Origin: Pseudomonadota bacterium
Lineage (GTDB): Bacteria > Pseudomonadota > Gammaproteobacteria > Burkholderiales > Burkholderiaceae_E
DNA length: 64,000 nucleotides
NCBI GenBank assembly: GCA_023388075.1
Contig: JAEWGX010000112.1
Coordinates: forward strand, 1 to 64,000
Reading direction: 5' to 3'
Shown here: positions 33,409 through 44,007 of the stretch, piece after piece
Position numbering within the stretch: position 1 is the first letter of the stretch
Layout of the letters: every line of letters begins with the position of its first letter
Program-made: the position numbers and the translations under genes
Notes under the pieces: model-generated
Database searches by the model: none
Told to the model about the DNA's origin: nothing
The model's input: the letters and a program-made list of their open reading frames with translations, nothing else

Positions 33409-33414
33409 TACAAT
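33409..33414 (+). promoter_or_regulatory. Candidate -10 (TACAAT) for bolA–murA–his
   Basis: TACAAT occurs in GC-rich sequence 86 bases before the bolA GTG, in the 172-base gap after the ABC permease. Transcription would start near 33421 and could run through murA into the his operon. -35 not convincing. Confidence 0.35.
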
Positions 33415-33499
33415 CTCGGGCCTCTCTCAATCTGTTCACGCTGCGGACGCGTCCTGGAAGCGAGCTGCCCAGGGCCTTCCGGCAAGGAGATTCCAATCC

Positions 33500-33745
33500 G
33501 TGGTCACCCCTGAAGACGTCAAGCGCTATATCGCCGAAGGCCTCGCCTGCGAGCACCTGGAGGTGAGCGGTGACGGTCATCACTTCGAGGCGGTCATCGT
33601 GAGCACGGCCTTCGAGGGCAAGCGGCCGATCGCGCGCCACCAGCTGGTGTACGCGGCGCTCGGGGATCGGATGAAGGCGGAGATCCACGCCCTCTCCATG
33701 AAGACGCTCACGCCGCAGGAGTGGCAGCGCTCCGCCGCCAACTGA
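33500..33745 (+). CDS. BolA-family protein (IbaG-like)
   Basis: The 81-residue protein is a short BolA with the helix-turn pattern ACEHLEVSGDGHHFEAVIVSTAFEGKRPIARHQLVYAALGDRMKAEIHALSMKTLTP. The conserved HQLVY and the C-terminal helix are present. These proteins bind [2Fe-2S] clusters together with monothiol glutaredoxin. The IbaG type sits next to murA in many proteobacteria and is linked to envelope stress. The GTG at 33500 follows AAGGAGA. It precedes murA by 15 bases. Confidence 0.9.
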   Translation: MVTPEDVKRYIAEGLACEHLEVSGDGHHFEAVIVSTAFEGKRPIARHQLVYAALGDRMKAEIHALSMKTLTPQEWQRSAAN

Positions 33746-33760
33746 AGAAACGGTGAACGC

Positions 33761-35097
<1,337 letters not shown>

Positions 35098-35101
<4 letters not shown>

Positions 35102-35781
35102 ACCCGACCACCGCGACGGCGGACCGTCCGGTCATCACGCTGGCTCTTTCCAAGGGCCGGATCCTGGACGACACCGCGGTGCTGCTCGAGCGCTGCGGGA
35201 TTCCGCTCGATCCGGCCATCGCCGACTCGCGCAAGCTGATCCTTCCGACTCCGGATCCGGGCCTGCGCCTGCTGATCGTCAGGGCCACCGACGTGCCGAC
35301 CTACGTTCAGCACGGCGCGGCGGACATCGGCATCGCCGGCCGCGACGTCATGCTCGAGCACGGCGGCGAAGGCCTGTACCAGCCGGTGGACCTCGGCATC
35401 GGTCGCTGCCGCATGTGCGTCGCGGCGCCGGCCGGATTCGACTACGAGAGCGCGGTGCGTCGCGGCCAGCGCCTGCGGGTGGCCACCAAGTATGTCGAGG
35501 TGGCCACGCGCCACTTCGCCCGCAAGGGCGTGCACACCGACCTGATCAAGCTGTACGGCTCGATGGAGCTCGCGCCGCTGGTCGGGCTCGCCGACGCCAT
35601 CGTCGACGTCGTCTCCACCGGCGGCACGCTCCGGGCGAACAACCTGGTCGAGGTGGAGGAGATCATGCCGATCTCCGCCCGCCTGATCGTGAACCAGGCG
35701 GCGCTCAAGATGCGGCAGGCCGCGATCGCGCCGCTGATCGCCGCGTTGGAGCGGGCCGCCGCCCAGGACGCCACGCCATGA
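35098..35781 (+). CDS. hisG: ATP phosphoribosyltransferase, short form HisG
   Basis: HisG condenses ATP with PRPP, the first step of histidine synthesis. The 227-residue product is the short form: it keeps the catalytic domains (LALSKGRILDDTAVLLE, ATDVPTYVQHGAADIGIAGRDV, the PRPP loop IVDVVSTGGTLRANNL) but lacks the C-terminal regulatory domain. Short HisG needs the HisZ partner for activity and feedback; hisZ is not in this window and is usually elsewhere in betaproteobacteria. The GTG at 35098 overlaps the murA stop. Confidence 0.95.
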
Positions 35782-38252
35782 CGAGCCGCTCCCCGACCAT
35801 CAACCGCCTGGATTCGGCCCAAGCCGGCTTCGAGGCGCGGCTTGCCCGGCTGCTGGCGTGGGAGCCGGAGCAGGATGCCGGCATCGTGCGCACGGTGGAG
35901 GGGATCGTCGCGGACGTGCGCAGGCGCGGCGACGAGGCGCTGCTCGAGCTCACGCGGCGCTTCGACCGGCTCGGGATCACCGACGCCGCGGCGCTGCGTC
36001 TCGATCCGGCCATCCTCCAGGACGCGCTCGACACCATCCCGGCGGCTCGGAGGGAAGCGCTCCAGCAGGCAGCCGATCGCATCCGCCGGTACCACGAGCG
36101 CCAGAAGAGCGGCTCCTGGGTCTACGAGGAGGCCGACGGCACGCGGCTCGGGCAGCGCGTGCTGCCGATCGACCGGGTCGGACTCTACGTGCCGGGCGGC
36201 AAGGCCGCGTATCCGTCGTCGGTGCTGATGAACGCGATTCCGGCGCAGGTCGCCGGCGTGCGCGAGCTGGCCATGGTGGTGCCGACGCCCGATGGCGCGC
36301 GCAACCCCATGGTGCTGGCCGCCGCCTGCCTCGCGGGCATCGACGAGGTGTACACGATCGGGGGCGCGCAGGCGGTGGCCGCGCTCGCCTACGGTACCGC
36401 CACCATCCGCCCGGTCGACAAGATCGTCGGCCCGGGCAACGCCTACGTCGCGATCGCGAAGCGCCAGGTGTTCGGCACGGTGGGCATCGACATGATCGCC
36501 GGCCCCTCGGAGATCCTGGTGGTCTCCGACGGTACCGTCGCCGCGGACTGGATCGCGATGGACCTGTTCTCCCAGGCCGAGCACGACGAGATGGCGCAGG
36601 CGATCCTCATCTCGCCGGACGCCGCCTTCCTCGATGCGGTGGCCGCGGCGATCGACCGGCTGCTGCCGACCATGCCGCGGGCCGCCGTGATCGGCACCTC
36701 GCTGCGCGATCGCGGCGCGCTGGTGCGGGTGCGCGACCTCGACGAGGCGGCCGACGTGGTCAACCAGGTCGCGCCCGAGCACCTGGAGATCGCGGTGCGC
36801 GATCCGGAGCCGCTGCTTGCCCGTATCCGCCATGCCGGCGCGATCTTCCTCGGCCCGTTTTCCTCCGAGTCGCTCGGCGACTACTGCGCCGGTCCCAGCC
36901 ACGTCCTGCCGACGATGCGCACGCCGCGCTTTTCCTCGCCGCTCGGCGTGCCGGACTTCCAGAAGCGCTCGAGCCTGATCGAGGTTTCGCGCGAAGGGGC
37001 GCAGCGCCTGGGCCGGATCGCGGCGGTGCTCGCCCGCGGCGAGGGACTCGAGGCGCATGCCCGCAGCGCGGAGTACCGGCTCGATGCCGCGGCGCCGGCA
37101 GCCGGCGCGGCCACGGAGGGCGAAGGAGCCGGCGGCGGCGATCGCGGTGACGCTGCCGCGCGGGTCGCGCGACTGGTGCGCGCCGACGTGCGCGCCATGT
37201 CGAGCTACCACGTGCCGGACGCGCAGGGCCTGGTGAAGCTCGACGCGATGGAGAATCCCTACCGCCTCCCGCCGGAGCTGAGGGAAGCGCTCGGCCGGCG
37301 GCTCGCGGACGTCGCGCTCAACCGCTATCCGCAGCCCACCTACGCGCGGCTCAAGTCGCTGCTTCGCAGCCGCTTCGGCATACCCGACGGCGCCGGGATC
37401 GTGCTCGGCAACGGCTCGGACGAGCTGATCAGCATGCTGACCACGCTGCTCAACGTGCCGGGAGCCGCGGTGGTCGCGCCGGTGCCCGGCTTCGTGATGT
37501 ACGCGATGAGCGCGCAGTTCGCCCACATGCGTTTCGTCGGGGTGGATCTCGCCGACGACTTCTCCCTGGATTTGCCGGCGATGCTCGCGGCGCTGAAGGC
37601 GCACCGGCCGGCGCTCGTCTACCTCGCCTACCCGAACAACCCCACGGGCAACGCCTTCGATCCGGCGGCGATCGAGGCGATCCTGCGCGCGGCGCCCGGC
37701 CTGGTCGTGCTGGACGAGGCCTACGAGCCGTTCGCCGGCGACACCTGGATGCCGCGGCTGGCCGAGTTCGGCAACCTCGCGGTCATGCGCACGGTCTCCA
37801 AGATCGGGCTGGCCGGGGTGCGGCTGGGCTACCTCGCCGCCCATCCGGCGTGGACCGACGAGCTGGAAAAGGTGCGCCCGCCGTACAACGTCGGGGTGCT
37901 GAACGAGGCAGCGACGGAGTTCGCGCTGGAGCATGCGGCGGTGCTGGCAGGGCAGGCGAGCCGCATCGTCGAGGCCCGCGAGGCGCTTGCCGACGAGCTG
38001 CGCGGACTGCTCGGCCGCGGGCTGGCGGCGGTTTTTCCGTCCCGCGCCAACTTCATCCTGGTGAAGGTGTCGGCGCAGGGCGCAGCCGTCGCGCAACGCA
38101 TGCGGGATTCGGGGGTGCTGATCAAGGACGTCGGTAGAATGCACCCGGCGCTCGCCGATTGCCTGCGGCTTACCGTCGGCACCGCCGAGGAGAACCGGCA
38201 GATGCTGGCGGCGCTGACGCAGGCGCTTGCCGCGACTCCCGCAGCCGGATGA
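35778..38252 (+). CDS. hisDC: HisD–HisC fusion: histidinol dehydrogenase / histidinol-phosphate aminotransferase
   Basis: One uninterrupted 824-codon frame encodes two pathway enzymes. Residues 1–434 are a complete HisD, with zinc ligands Gln266, His269, Asp368 and His427 and the catalytic pair Glu334/His335 (VAPEHLE). Residues about 435–460 are an Ala/Gly/Asp-rich linker. Residues about 461–824 are a complete class-II-type HisC, with YLAYPNNPTGN, DEAYEPF and the PLP lysine 675 in TVSKIGLAG. HisC catalyses step 7 (transamination) and HisD steps 9–10. The usual intergenic stop/start is missing. An internal ATG at 37197 (residue 474) has no ribosome site and lies after the start of HisC homology. 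A sequencing frameshift seems unlikely because both domains and the linker stay in one frame. It begins at the hisG stop (ATGA) and ends overlapping hisB (ATGA). Confidence 0.92.
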   Translation: MTSRSPTINRLDSAQAGFEARLARLLAWEPEQDAGIVRTVEGIVADVRRRGDEALLELTRRFDRLGITDAAALRLDPAILQDALDTIPAARREALQQAADRIRRYHERQKSGSWVYEEADGTRLGQRVLPIDRVGLYVPGGKAAYPSSVLMNAIPAQVAGVRELAMVVPTPDGARNPMVLAAACLAGIDEVYTIGGAQAVAALAYGTATIRPVDKIVGPGNAYVAIAKRQVFGTVGIDMIAGPSEILVVSDGTVAADWIAMDLFSQAEHDEMAQAILISPDAAFLDAVAAAIDRLLPTMPRAAVIGTSLRDRGALVRVRDLDEAADVVNQVAPEHLEIAVRDPEPLLARIRHAGAIFLGPFSSESLGDYCAGPSHVLPTMRTPRFSSPLGVPDFQKRSSLIEVSREGAQRLGRIAAVLARGEGLEAHARSAEYRLDAAAPAAGAATEGEGAGGGDRGDAAARVARLVRADVRAMSSYHVPDAQGLVKLDAMENPYRLPPELREALGRRLADVALNRYPQPTYARLKSLLRSRFGIPDGAGIVLGNGSDELISMLTTLLNVPGAAVVAPVPGFVMYAMSAQFAHMRFVGVDLADDFSLDLPAMLAALKAHRPALVYLAYPNNPTGNAFDPAAIEAILRAAPGLVVLDEAYEPFAGDTWMPRLAEFGNLAVMRTVSKIGLAGVRLGYLAAHPAWTDELEKVRPPYNVGVLNEAATEFALEHAAVLAGQASRIVEAREALADELRGLLGRGLAAVFPSRANFILVKVSAQGAAVAQRMRDSGVLIKDVGRMHPALADCLRLTVGTAEENRQMLAALTQALAATPAAG

Positions 38253-38893
38253 ACCGCCGTCCCGACACCTCTCCCGGAGCCGACATCTCCCCACCACGCA
38301 TGCGCAAGGCCGAAGTCACCCGCAACACCGCCGAGACCAAGATTCGTGTCTCGCTGGACCTCGACGGCATCGGCAGCACCCGGCTCGCCACCGGGGTGCC
38401 GTTCCTCGACCACATGCTGGACCAGATCGCACGCCACGGCCTGGTGGACCTGGAAGTGGAAGCGGACGGCGACCTCCACATCGACGCGCACCACACCGTG
38501 GAGGACGTCGGCATCACCATGGGGCAGGCGCTCGCCCAGGCGCTGGGCGACAAGCGCGGCCTGCGTCGCTACGGGCATGCGTACGTGCCGCTCGACGAGG
38601 CGCTGTCGAGGGTGGTGATCGACTTCTCGGGCCGCCCCAGCCTGCACTGGCGGGTGGACTTCGTCCGGGCGATGATCGGCCGCTTCGACGTCGACCTCGC
38701 CCGGGAGTATTTCCAGGGGCTGGTCAACCACGCGCAGATCACCGTGCATGTCGACAACCTGCACGGCGACAACGCGCATCACCAGTGCGAGACCATCTTC
38801 AAGGCATTCGGGCGGGCGCTGCGGATGGCCGCGGAGATCGATCCCCGCGCGGCCCAGTCCATTCCGTCGACCAAGGGCACGTTGATCGGATAG
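38249..38893 (+). CDS. hisB: Imidazoleglycerol-phosphate dehydratase
   Basis: HisB dehydrates imidazole glycerol phosphate to imidazole acetol phosphate. The 214-residue product is the monofunctional form, with no phosphatase domain. Manganese-binding motifs are visible: GVPFLDHMLDQIARHG, HIDAHHTVEDVGITMGQA and GDNAHHQCETIFKAFGRAL. It has an extra N-terminal stretch of about 20 residues before RKAEVTRNTAETKI. The start overlaps the HisD–HisC stop and its stop overlaps the hisH GTG by one base. Confidence 0.95.
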   Translation: MNRRPDTSPGADISPPRMRKAEVTRNTAETKIRVSLDLDGIGSTRLATGVPFLDHMLDQIARHGLVDLEVEADGDLHIDAHHTVEDVGITMGQALAQALGDKRGLRRYGHAYVPLDEALSRVVIDFSGRPSLHWRVDFVRAMIGRFDVDLAREYFQGLVNHAQITVHVDNLHGDNAHHQCETIFKAFGRALRMAAEIDPRAAQSIPSTKGTLIG

Positions 38894-39522
38894 TGAAGAC
38901 GATCGCAGTCGTCGACTACGGCATGGGCAACCTGCGCTCGGTCGCGAAGGCGCTCGAGCACGTGGGCCCCGGTTCGCGCGTGGTGGTCACCGGTGACGCC
39001 GCGGTGGTGCGCGCCGCCGATCGCGTCGTGTTCCCCGGCCAGGGGGCCATGCCCGACTGCATGCGCAACCTCGCCGCCCACGGGCTCGACGAGGCGGTGA
39101 GACGCGCCGCCGAGACCCGACCCTTCCTGGGCGTGTGCGTGGGCGAGCAGATGCTGTTCGAATGGAGCGAGGAAGGCGACACGGCGGGGCTCGGCATCAT
39201 TCCGGGCCGCGTGGTCCGCTTCGAGGCGCAGTCGATGCGTGCCGCCGGGCTGAAGGTGCCTCACATGGGCTGGAACCGGGTGCGCCAGGTTCGCGAGCAT
39301 CCTCTCTGGGACGGAATCGCCCAGGACGACTATTTCTATTTCGTGCACAGCTACCATGTCGTGCCGTCGGATCCCGCCGTCTCGACCGGGATTTGCCGCC
39401 ACGGCGTGGACTTTACCTGTGCCATAGCGCAAGCTAACATTTTCGCGACACAGTTCCATCCAGAGAAAAGCGCGGCCAGCGGCCTGCGCCTCTACCGCAA
39501 CTTCGTTCACTGGCAGCCCTAG
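38893..39522 (+). CDS. hisH: Imidazole glycerol phosphate synthase glutaminase subunit HisH
   Basis: HisH hydrolyses glutamine and channels ammonia to HisF. The 209-residue class I amidotransferase has VVDYGMGNLRSV, the nucleophile Cys82 (LGVCVGEQML) and the His189/Glu191 pair (FATQFHPEKS). The GTG at 38893 shares one base with the hisB stop (TAGTG). Two small palindromes lie in the 53-base gap before hisA. Confidence 0.95.
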   Translation: MKTIAVVDYGMGNLRSVAKALEHVGPGSRVVVTGDAAVVRAADRVVFPGQGAMPDCMRNLAAHGLDEAVRRAAETRPFLGVCVGEQMLFEWSEEGDTAGLGIIPGRVVRFEAQSMRAAGLKVPHMGWNRVRQVREHPLWDGIAQDDYFYFVHSYHVVPSDPAVSTGICRHGVDFTCAIAQANIFATQFHPEKSAASGLRLYRNFVHWQP

Positions 39523-39557
39523 AACAGGTTCTAAGGACTCCCGGCCATCCCTGGCCG
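39520..39557. repeat. Two adjacent palindromes between hisH and hisA
   Basis: TAGAAC-AG-GTTCTA (39520–39533) starts at the hisH stop codon, and CGGCCA-TCCC-TGGCCG (39542–39557) follows. Both are perfect. They could form mRNA hairpins at the only real gap of the his operon. Confidence 0.6.
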
Positions 39558-39575
39558 ATCACCCCTGACAAGCCC

Positions 39576-40302
39576 ATGCTGTTGATACCCGCGATCGATC
39601 TGAAGGACGGACGCTGCGTCCGCCTGAAGCAAGGAAACCTCGAGGACGAGACGGTGTTCTCCGAGGACCCCGGCGAGGTGGCACGCCATTGGGTGGAGAT
39701 GGGCGCCGAGCGCATCCATCTCGTGGACCTGAACGGCGCGGTCGCCGGAAAGCCGCAGAACGCCTCGGCGATCAAGGCGATCCTCGATGCCGTCGGCGCC
39801 GAGGTGCCGGTGCAGCTGGGCGGCGGCCTGCGCTCGCTGGAGACGATCGAGCGCTACCTGGACGACGGCATCGCCTACGTGATCATCGGCACGGCGGCGG
39901 TCAAGAGCCCCGGCTTCCTGCACGACGCCTGCAACGCGTTCCCCGGCCAGGTGATCGTCGGGCTCGACGCGCGCGACGGCAAGGTGGCCACCGACGGCTG
40001 GAGCAAGCTCACCAAGCACGACGTCACCGACCTCGCCCGCAAGTTCGAAGGCTACGGCGTCGAGGGCATCATCTATACGGACATCGGGCGCGACGGCATG
40101 CTCACCGGCGTCAACATCGACGCCACCGTGAAGCTGGCGCAGGCGGTCAGCGTGCCGGTCTACGCGTCCGGCGGCGTCACCGACCTGGAAGACATCGACA
40201 AGCTGCTCGCGGTGGAGCATGAAGGCATCGAGGGCGTCATCCTGGGACGCTCGCTCTACGAGGGCACGCTCGATTTCGCCGCGGCACTGGAGCGCACGGG
40301 CG

Positions 40303-40310
<8 letters not shown>
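39576..40310 (+). CDS. hisA: ProFAR isomerase HisA
   Basis: HisA isomerises the aminoaldose ProFAR to the aminoketose PRFAR. The 244-residue TIM barrel starts MLLIPAIDLKDGRCVRLKQG, with catalytic Asp8 in PAIDLKDG, the phosphate loops VQLGGGLRS and VYASGGVTDLEDI, and the second catalytic Asp in IIYTDIGRDGML. It lies between hisH and hisF as in most proteobacteria, and its last codons overlap the hisF TTG. Confidence 0.96.
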
Positions 40311-41171
<861 letters not shown>

Positions 41172-41175
<4 letters not shown>

Positions 41176-41600
41176 CCGCCGCGACCGATGCCGCCGACGC
41201 CGGCGCGCCCGGAGACTGGCTCGACGCGATCCGGTTCGATCGCGACGGCCTGGTGACCGCGATCGCCCAGGAGGCGGACAGCGCGCGTATCCTGATGGTC
41301 GCCTGGATGAACCGCGACGCGCTGGCCGAAACCGCGCGCACCGGCCGCGCGGTTTATTGGTCGCGCTCGCGCCGGCGGCTCTGGCGCAAGGGCGAGGAAT
41401 CCGGCAACGTCCAGACGGTGATCGAGATCCGGACCGATTGCGACGGCGACGTCGTCCTGCTGCAGGTGGCGCAGGGCGGCGGCATCGCCTGCCACACCGG
41501 ACGCCATTCCTGCTTCTTCAACCGGCTGGAGAAGGGCCGCTGGGTGGTGACGGACCCGGTGCTGGCCGACCCGGCCGAGCTCTATCCGGGCAAGCGGTGA
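41172..41600 (+). CDS. hisI: Phosphoribosyl-AMP cyclohydrolase HisI
   Basis: HisI opens the adenine ring of PR-AMP (step 3). The 142-residue protein has the metal-binding pattern RTDCDGDVVLLQVAQGGGIACHTGRHSCFFNR and ILMVAWMNRDALAETARTGRAVYWSRSR. It is monofunctional; HisE is a separate gene directly after. The GTG at 41172 overlaps the hisF stop (GTGA) and its stop overlaps the hisE GTG. Confidence 0.95.
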
Positions 41601-42004
41601 AGAGGACGCCGCCGGCAGGGGGCGCGGCCACGCCGCCGGACCGATCCGCCGACGCCCGGGAGGCGGCCGCGAGCCCGCTGGACCGCCTGGCCGAGGTGAT
41701 CGAGTCCCGTCGTGGCGCGGACCCCGACAAGAGCTATGTCGCCCGCCTGCTCGCGCGCGGCGAGGACGCCATCCTGAAGAAGATCGGCGAGGAGGCCACC
41801 GAGACCGTCATGGCCGCCAAGGACCGGCGGCCCGAGCGAATAGTCTCGGAGACGGCGGACCTCTGGTTCCATACGCTCGTGATGCTGGCACACTACGGCC
41901 TCGGGCCTCGGGAGGTGATCGCCGAGCTGCAGCGGCGCGAGGGCCTCTCCGGCCTGGATGAAAAGGCCGCGCGCGGCGCGCGGAATAAGGTTCCCCCGGA
42001 GTGA
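41597..42004 (+). CDS. hisE: Phosphoribosyl-ATP pyrophosphatase HisE
   Basis: HisE hydrolyses PR-ATP to PR-AMP (step 2). The 135-residue product has the MazG-like helical fold with SYVARLLARGEDAILKKIGEEATETVMAAKD and ETADLWFHTLVMLAHYGL. About 28 N-terminal residues (Pro/Ala-rich) precede the domain, so a later start is conceivable, but the GTG at 41597 overlapping the hisI stop is the natural choice. Confidence 0.94.
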   Translation: MKRTPPAGGAATPPDRSADAREAAASPLDRLAEVIESRRGADPDKSYVARLLARGEDAILKKIGEEATETVMAAKDRRPERIVSETADLWFHTLVMLAHYGLGPREVIAELQRREGLSGLDEKAARGARNKVPPE

Positions 42005-42006
42005 GC

Positions 42007-42357
42007 ATGCACCAGGAGAAGGATTGTCTGTTCTGCCGCATCGCCCGCGGCGAGGTTCCCAGCAAGAAGGTATACGAGGACGACGACCTCGTCGCTTTCC
42101 ATGACATCAATCCGGCCGCACCGGTCCATTTCCTGGTGATCCCGCGCGCCCACCTCGTGAATCTCTATGATGCCGACGAGTCCCAGGCGCCCCTTCTCGG
42201 CCGGCTCTTCGGCGTCCTCGGCAAGCTCGCCCGGGAGCAGGGATGCAACGATGGCTTCCGGGTGGTTGTGAACAACGGTCGGGTGGGACGGCAGGAGGTG
42301 TATCATCTTCACATACATGTCATGGGCGGCCCCGAGCCGTTGCGGTCCGGCCGCTGA
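42007..42357 (+). CDS. HIT-family nucleotide hydrolase (HinT-like)
   Basis: The 116-residue protein has the histidine-triad motif HLHIHVMGG near the C-terminus and the N-terminal CLFCRIARGEVPSKKVYEDDDLVAFHDINPAAPVHFLVIPR segment, typical of HinT purine nucleoside phosphoramidases. It closes the his transcript in many betaproteobacteria. The ATG at 42007 follows CGGAG with six-base spacing. A GTG at 42001 overlapping the hisE stop is an alternative. Confidence 0.92.
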   Translation: MHQEKDCLFCRIARGEVPSKKVYEDDDLVAFHDINPAAPVHFLVIPRAHLVNLYDADESQAPLLGRLFGVLGKLAREQGCNDGFRVVVNNGRVGRQEVYHLHIHVMGGPEPLRSGR

Positions 42358-42374
42358 ATGATGGGGGTTGAAAT

Positions 42375-42584
42375 ATGGGTTCAATGAGCATCTGGCACTG
42401 GCTGATCGTCCTCGTGATCATCATGCTGGTGTTCGGTACCAAGAAGCTGAAGAACATCGGCGCGGATCTCGGTGGTGCCGTGCGCGGCTTCAAGGAAGGC
42501 GTCAAGGAGGGCAGCGCCGAGCCGGGCGCTCCCGGCCAGCAGGACGCCAAGACCATCGACGTCGACGCCAAGCCGAAGGCTTGA
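42375..42584 (+). CDS. tatA: Sec-independent translocase subunit TatA
   Basis: TatA forms the variable pore of the twin-arginine export system. The 69-residue protein has one N-terminal helix (SIWHWLIVLVIIMLVFG), the FGTKKLKNIGADLGGAVRGFKEGVKEG amphipathic helix and a short charged tail. The ATG at 42375 is 17 bases after the HIT gene; a second in-frame ATG follows three codons later. Confidence 0.95.
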   Translation: MGSMSIWHWLIVLVIIMLVFGTKKLKNIGADLGGAVRGFKEGVKEGSAEPGAPGQQDAKTIDVDAKPKA

Positions 42585-42664
42585 GCGCCGCCCCGGCGGC
42601 ACGGAAGAAGCCATGCGAGCGGCGTCGAGCCGCTCGTTTCGTCTGTGCCGTCGCGGTGAGCTCC

Positions 42665-42690
42665 GCCCTGCATAGGCGCCCTGCATAGGT
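42665..42690 (+). repeat. 13-base tandem duplication just upstream of tatB
   Basis: GCCCTGCATAGG(C/T) occurs twice head to tail (42665–42677, 42678–42690), ending one base before the tatB ATG. It occupies the place where the ribosome site should be. Confidence 0.8.
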
Positions 42691-42691
42691 C

Positions 42692-43141
42692 ATGTTCGAC
42701 ATCAGTTTCACAGAGATGCTGATCGCGGCGATCGCCGCCCTGGTGGTGATCGGCCCGGAGCGGCTTCCCCGCGTCGCGCGGCAGGCTGGCGAATGGGTCA
42801 CCAAGATGCGACGCTACGTGGACGACGTGAAGTCGGATTTCAATCGGCAGATCGAGCTCTCGGAGCTGCGCGATCTCAAGAAGAACGTCGAGGACGCCGC
42901 CCGCTCCATCGAAGGCAGCGTGGGTGGAGCGGTGAACGACATGAAGAGCTCGTTCGAATCGGTGCAGCAGTCGCTGGACGTCGGCGACGGCTCCGGCACG
43001 CCGCTGTCCGAGCCCGAGCCGACCACCAACTGGGACGAGATCTACGCCGTGCGCCGCACGCGCGAGCGCATCAAGGACCGCCGTATCGAGCGTGAGCGCG
43101 AACGCGGATTCAAGCGGCCCCGCCGCCAGACGTTCCGCTGA
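42692..43141 (+). CDS. tatB: Sec-independent translocase subunit TatB
   Basis: TatB works with TatC to bind twin-arginine signal peptides. The 149-residue product starts MFDISFTEMLIAAIAALVVIGPERLPRVARQAGEW, the TatB signature with the conserved Glu-Arg-Leu-Pro, followed by a long amphipathic and charged helix. It sits between tatA and tatC, sharing one base of its stop with the tatC ATG. Confidence 0.95.
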   Translation: MFDISFTEMLIAAIAALVVIGPERLPRVARQAGEWVTKMRRYVDDVKSDFNRQIELSELRDLKKNVEDAARSIEGSVGGAVNDMKSSFESVQQSLDVGDGSGTPLSEPEPTTNWDEIYAVRRTRERIKDRRIERERERGFKRPRRQTFR

Positions 43142-43929
43142 TGCTGGGCTTCGGCAGGAGGGGGACGGCCCCCCAGCAGGAGGACGACGAGAGCTTCGTG
43201 TCGCATCTCGTCGAGCTGCGCAGCCGTGTGATGCGCGCGCTCGTCGTGGTGCTGATCATGTTCGGCGTGTGCTTCTACTTCGCGCCGGACATCATGCGGT
43301 TCCTGGCGATCCCGCTCAACAAGGCGCTCCCGGAGGGCTCCAAGGCGGTCTTCATCGCGGGCGAAGGCGCCTTCTTCACGCTCACCAAGATCGCGTTCCT
43401 CACCGCCATCCTGGTCTCGCTGCCGTGGGTGCTCTATCAGGCCTGGGCCTTCGTCGCGCCCGGTCTCTATGCGCACGAGCGCCGCTTCGCGCTGCCGCTG
43501 GTGATCTCTTCGGTCGTCTTCCTGGTGATCGGGATCAGCTTCGCCTACTACTTCGTCCTGCCTGCCGCCTACCACTTCTTCTTCGCATTCGCGGAGCGCA
43601 CCGGCGCGGACGTCATGCAGGACCTGCAGCGCTACTGGGACTTCACGCTGGCCATCTTCTTCGGCTTCGGGATCACCTTCGAGGTGCCGGTGGTGGAGAT
43701 GCTGCTGGTCAAGCTCGGCATGGTCACCACGACCCAGCTGCGCGAGGCGCGCCGCTACGTGGTCGTCGGGGCCTTCGTGGTGGCGGCGGTGCTGACGCCG
43801 CCGGACGTCCTGTCCCAGTTCATGCTGGCGATCCCCCTGATCCTGCTTTACGAGCTGGGAATCTTCCTCGCCGGATTCCTCACGGCGCACAGCCGGGCGC
43901 CGGACGAGGAAGAAGAGGCGGCGACGTAG
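43141..43929 (+). CDS. tatC: Sec-independent translocase subunit TatC
   Basis: TatC is the six-helix signal-peptide receptor of the Tat system. The 262-residue product has SFVSHLVELRSRVMRALVVVLI (first helix), the periplasmic FTLTKIAFLTAILVSLPWVLYQAWAFVAPGLYAHERR motif with conserved Pro and Glu residues, and FGFGITFEVPVVEMLLVKLGMV. It ends the tatABC operon, facing the HtrA protease gene tail to tail. One likely substrate, the Rieske protein PetA, is encoded 3 kb away. Confidence 0.96.
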   Translation: MLGFGRRGTAPQQEDDESFVSHLVELRSRVMRALVVVLIMFGVCFYFAPDIMRFLAIPLNKALPEGSKAVFIAGEGAFFTLTKIAFLTAILVSLPWVLYQAWAFVAPGLYAHERRFALPLVISSVVFLVIGISFAYYFVLPAAYHFFFAFAERTGADVMQDLQRYWDFTLAIFFGFGITFEVPVVEMLLVKLGMVTTTQLREARRYVVVGAFVVAAVLTPPDVLSQFMLAIPLILLYELGIFLAGFLTAHSRAPDEEEEAAT

Positions 43930-43964
43930 GGAACGTCCCTCGAATCAGCCTCTTGCCCGGGCCC

Positions 43965-43980
43965 CCGCCATTGCAGGCGG
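43965..43980. terminator. Weak stem-loop in the convergent tatC / protease gap
   Basis: CCGCC-ATTGCA-GGCGG forms a 5-bp stem in the 78-base convergent gap; AGGGA-ACG-TCCCT near 43928–43940 is a second short one. Neither has a T-run, so terminator function is inferred mainly from position. Confidence 0.3.
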
Positions 43981-44007
43981 AGCCAGGGTACCCCCGCCTC
44001 TGCCGCG

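Noticed and set aside
37120..37200. Possibility that the HisD–HisC fusion is a frameshift artefact
   Set aside because: The linker and both domains stay in one frame; the nearby GTGA (about 37147) that could mimic a stop/start overlap is not in register with the HisC frame, so a single indel would not restore a normal junction there. Raw reads are still needed.
37197..38252. Separate hisC starting at the internal ATG
   Set aside because: No ribosome site precedes it and about 12 residues of HisC homology lie upstream of it, within the continuous frame.
35442..38297. Minus-strand open frame of 951 codons opposite hisG and the HisD–HisC gene
   Set aside because: Antisense shadow of two clear enzymes; no family resemblance.
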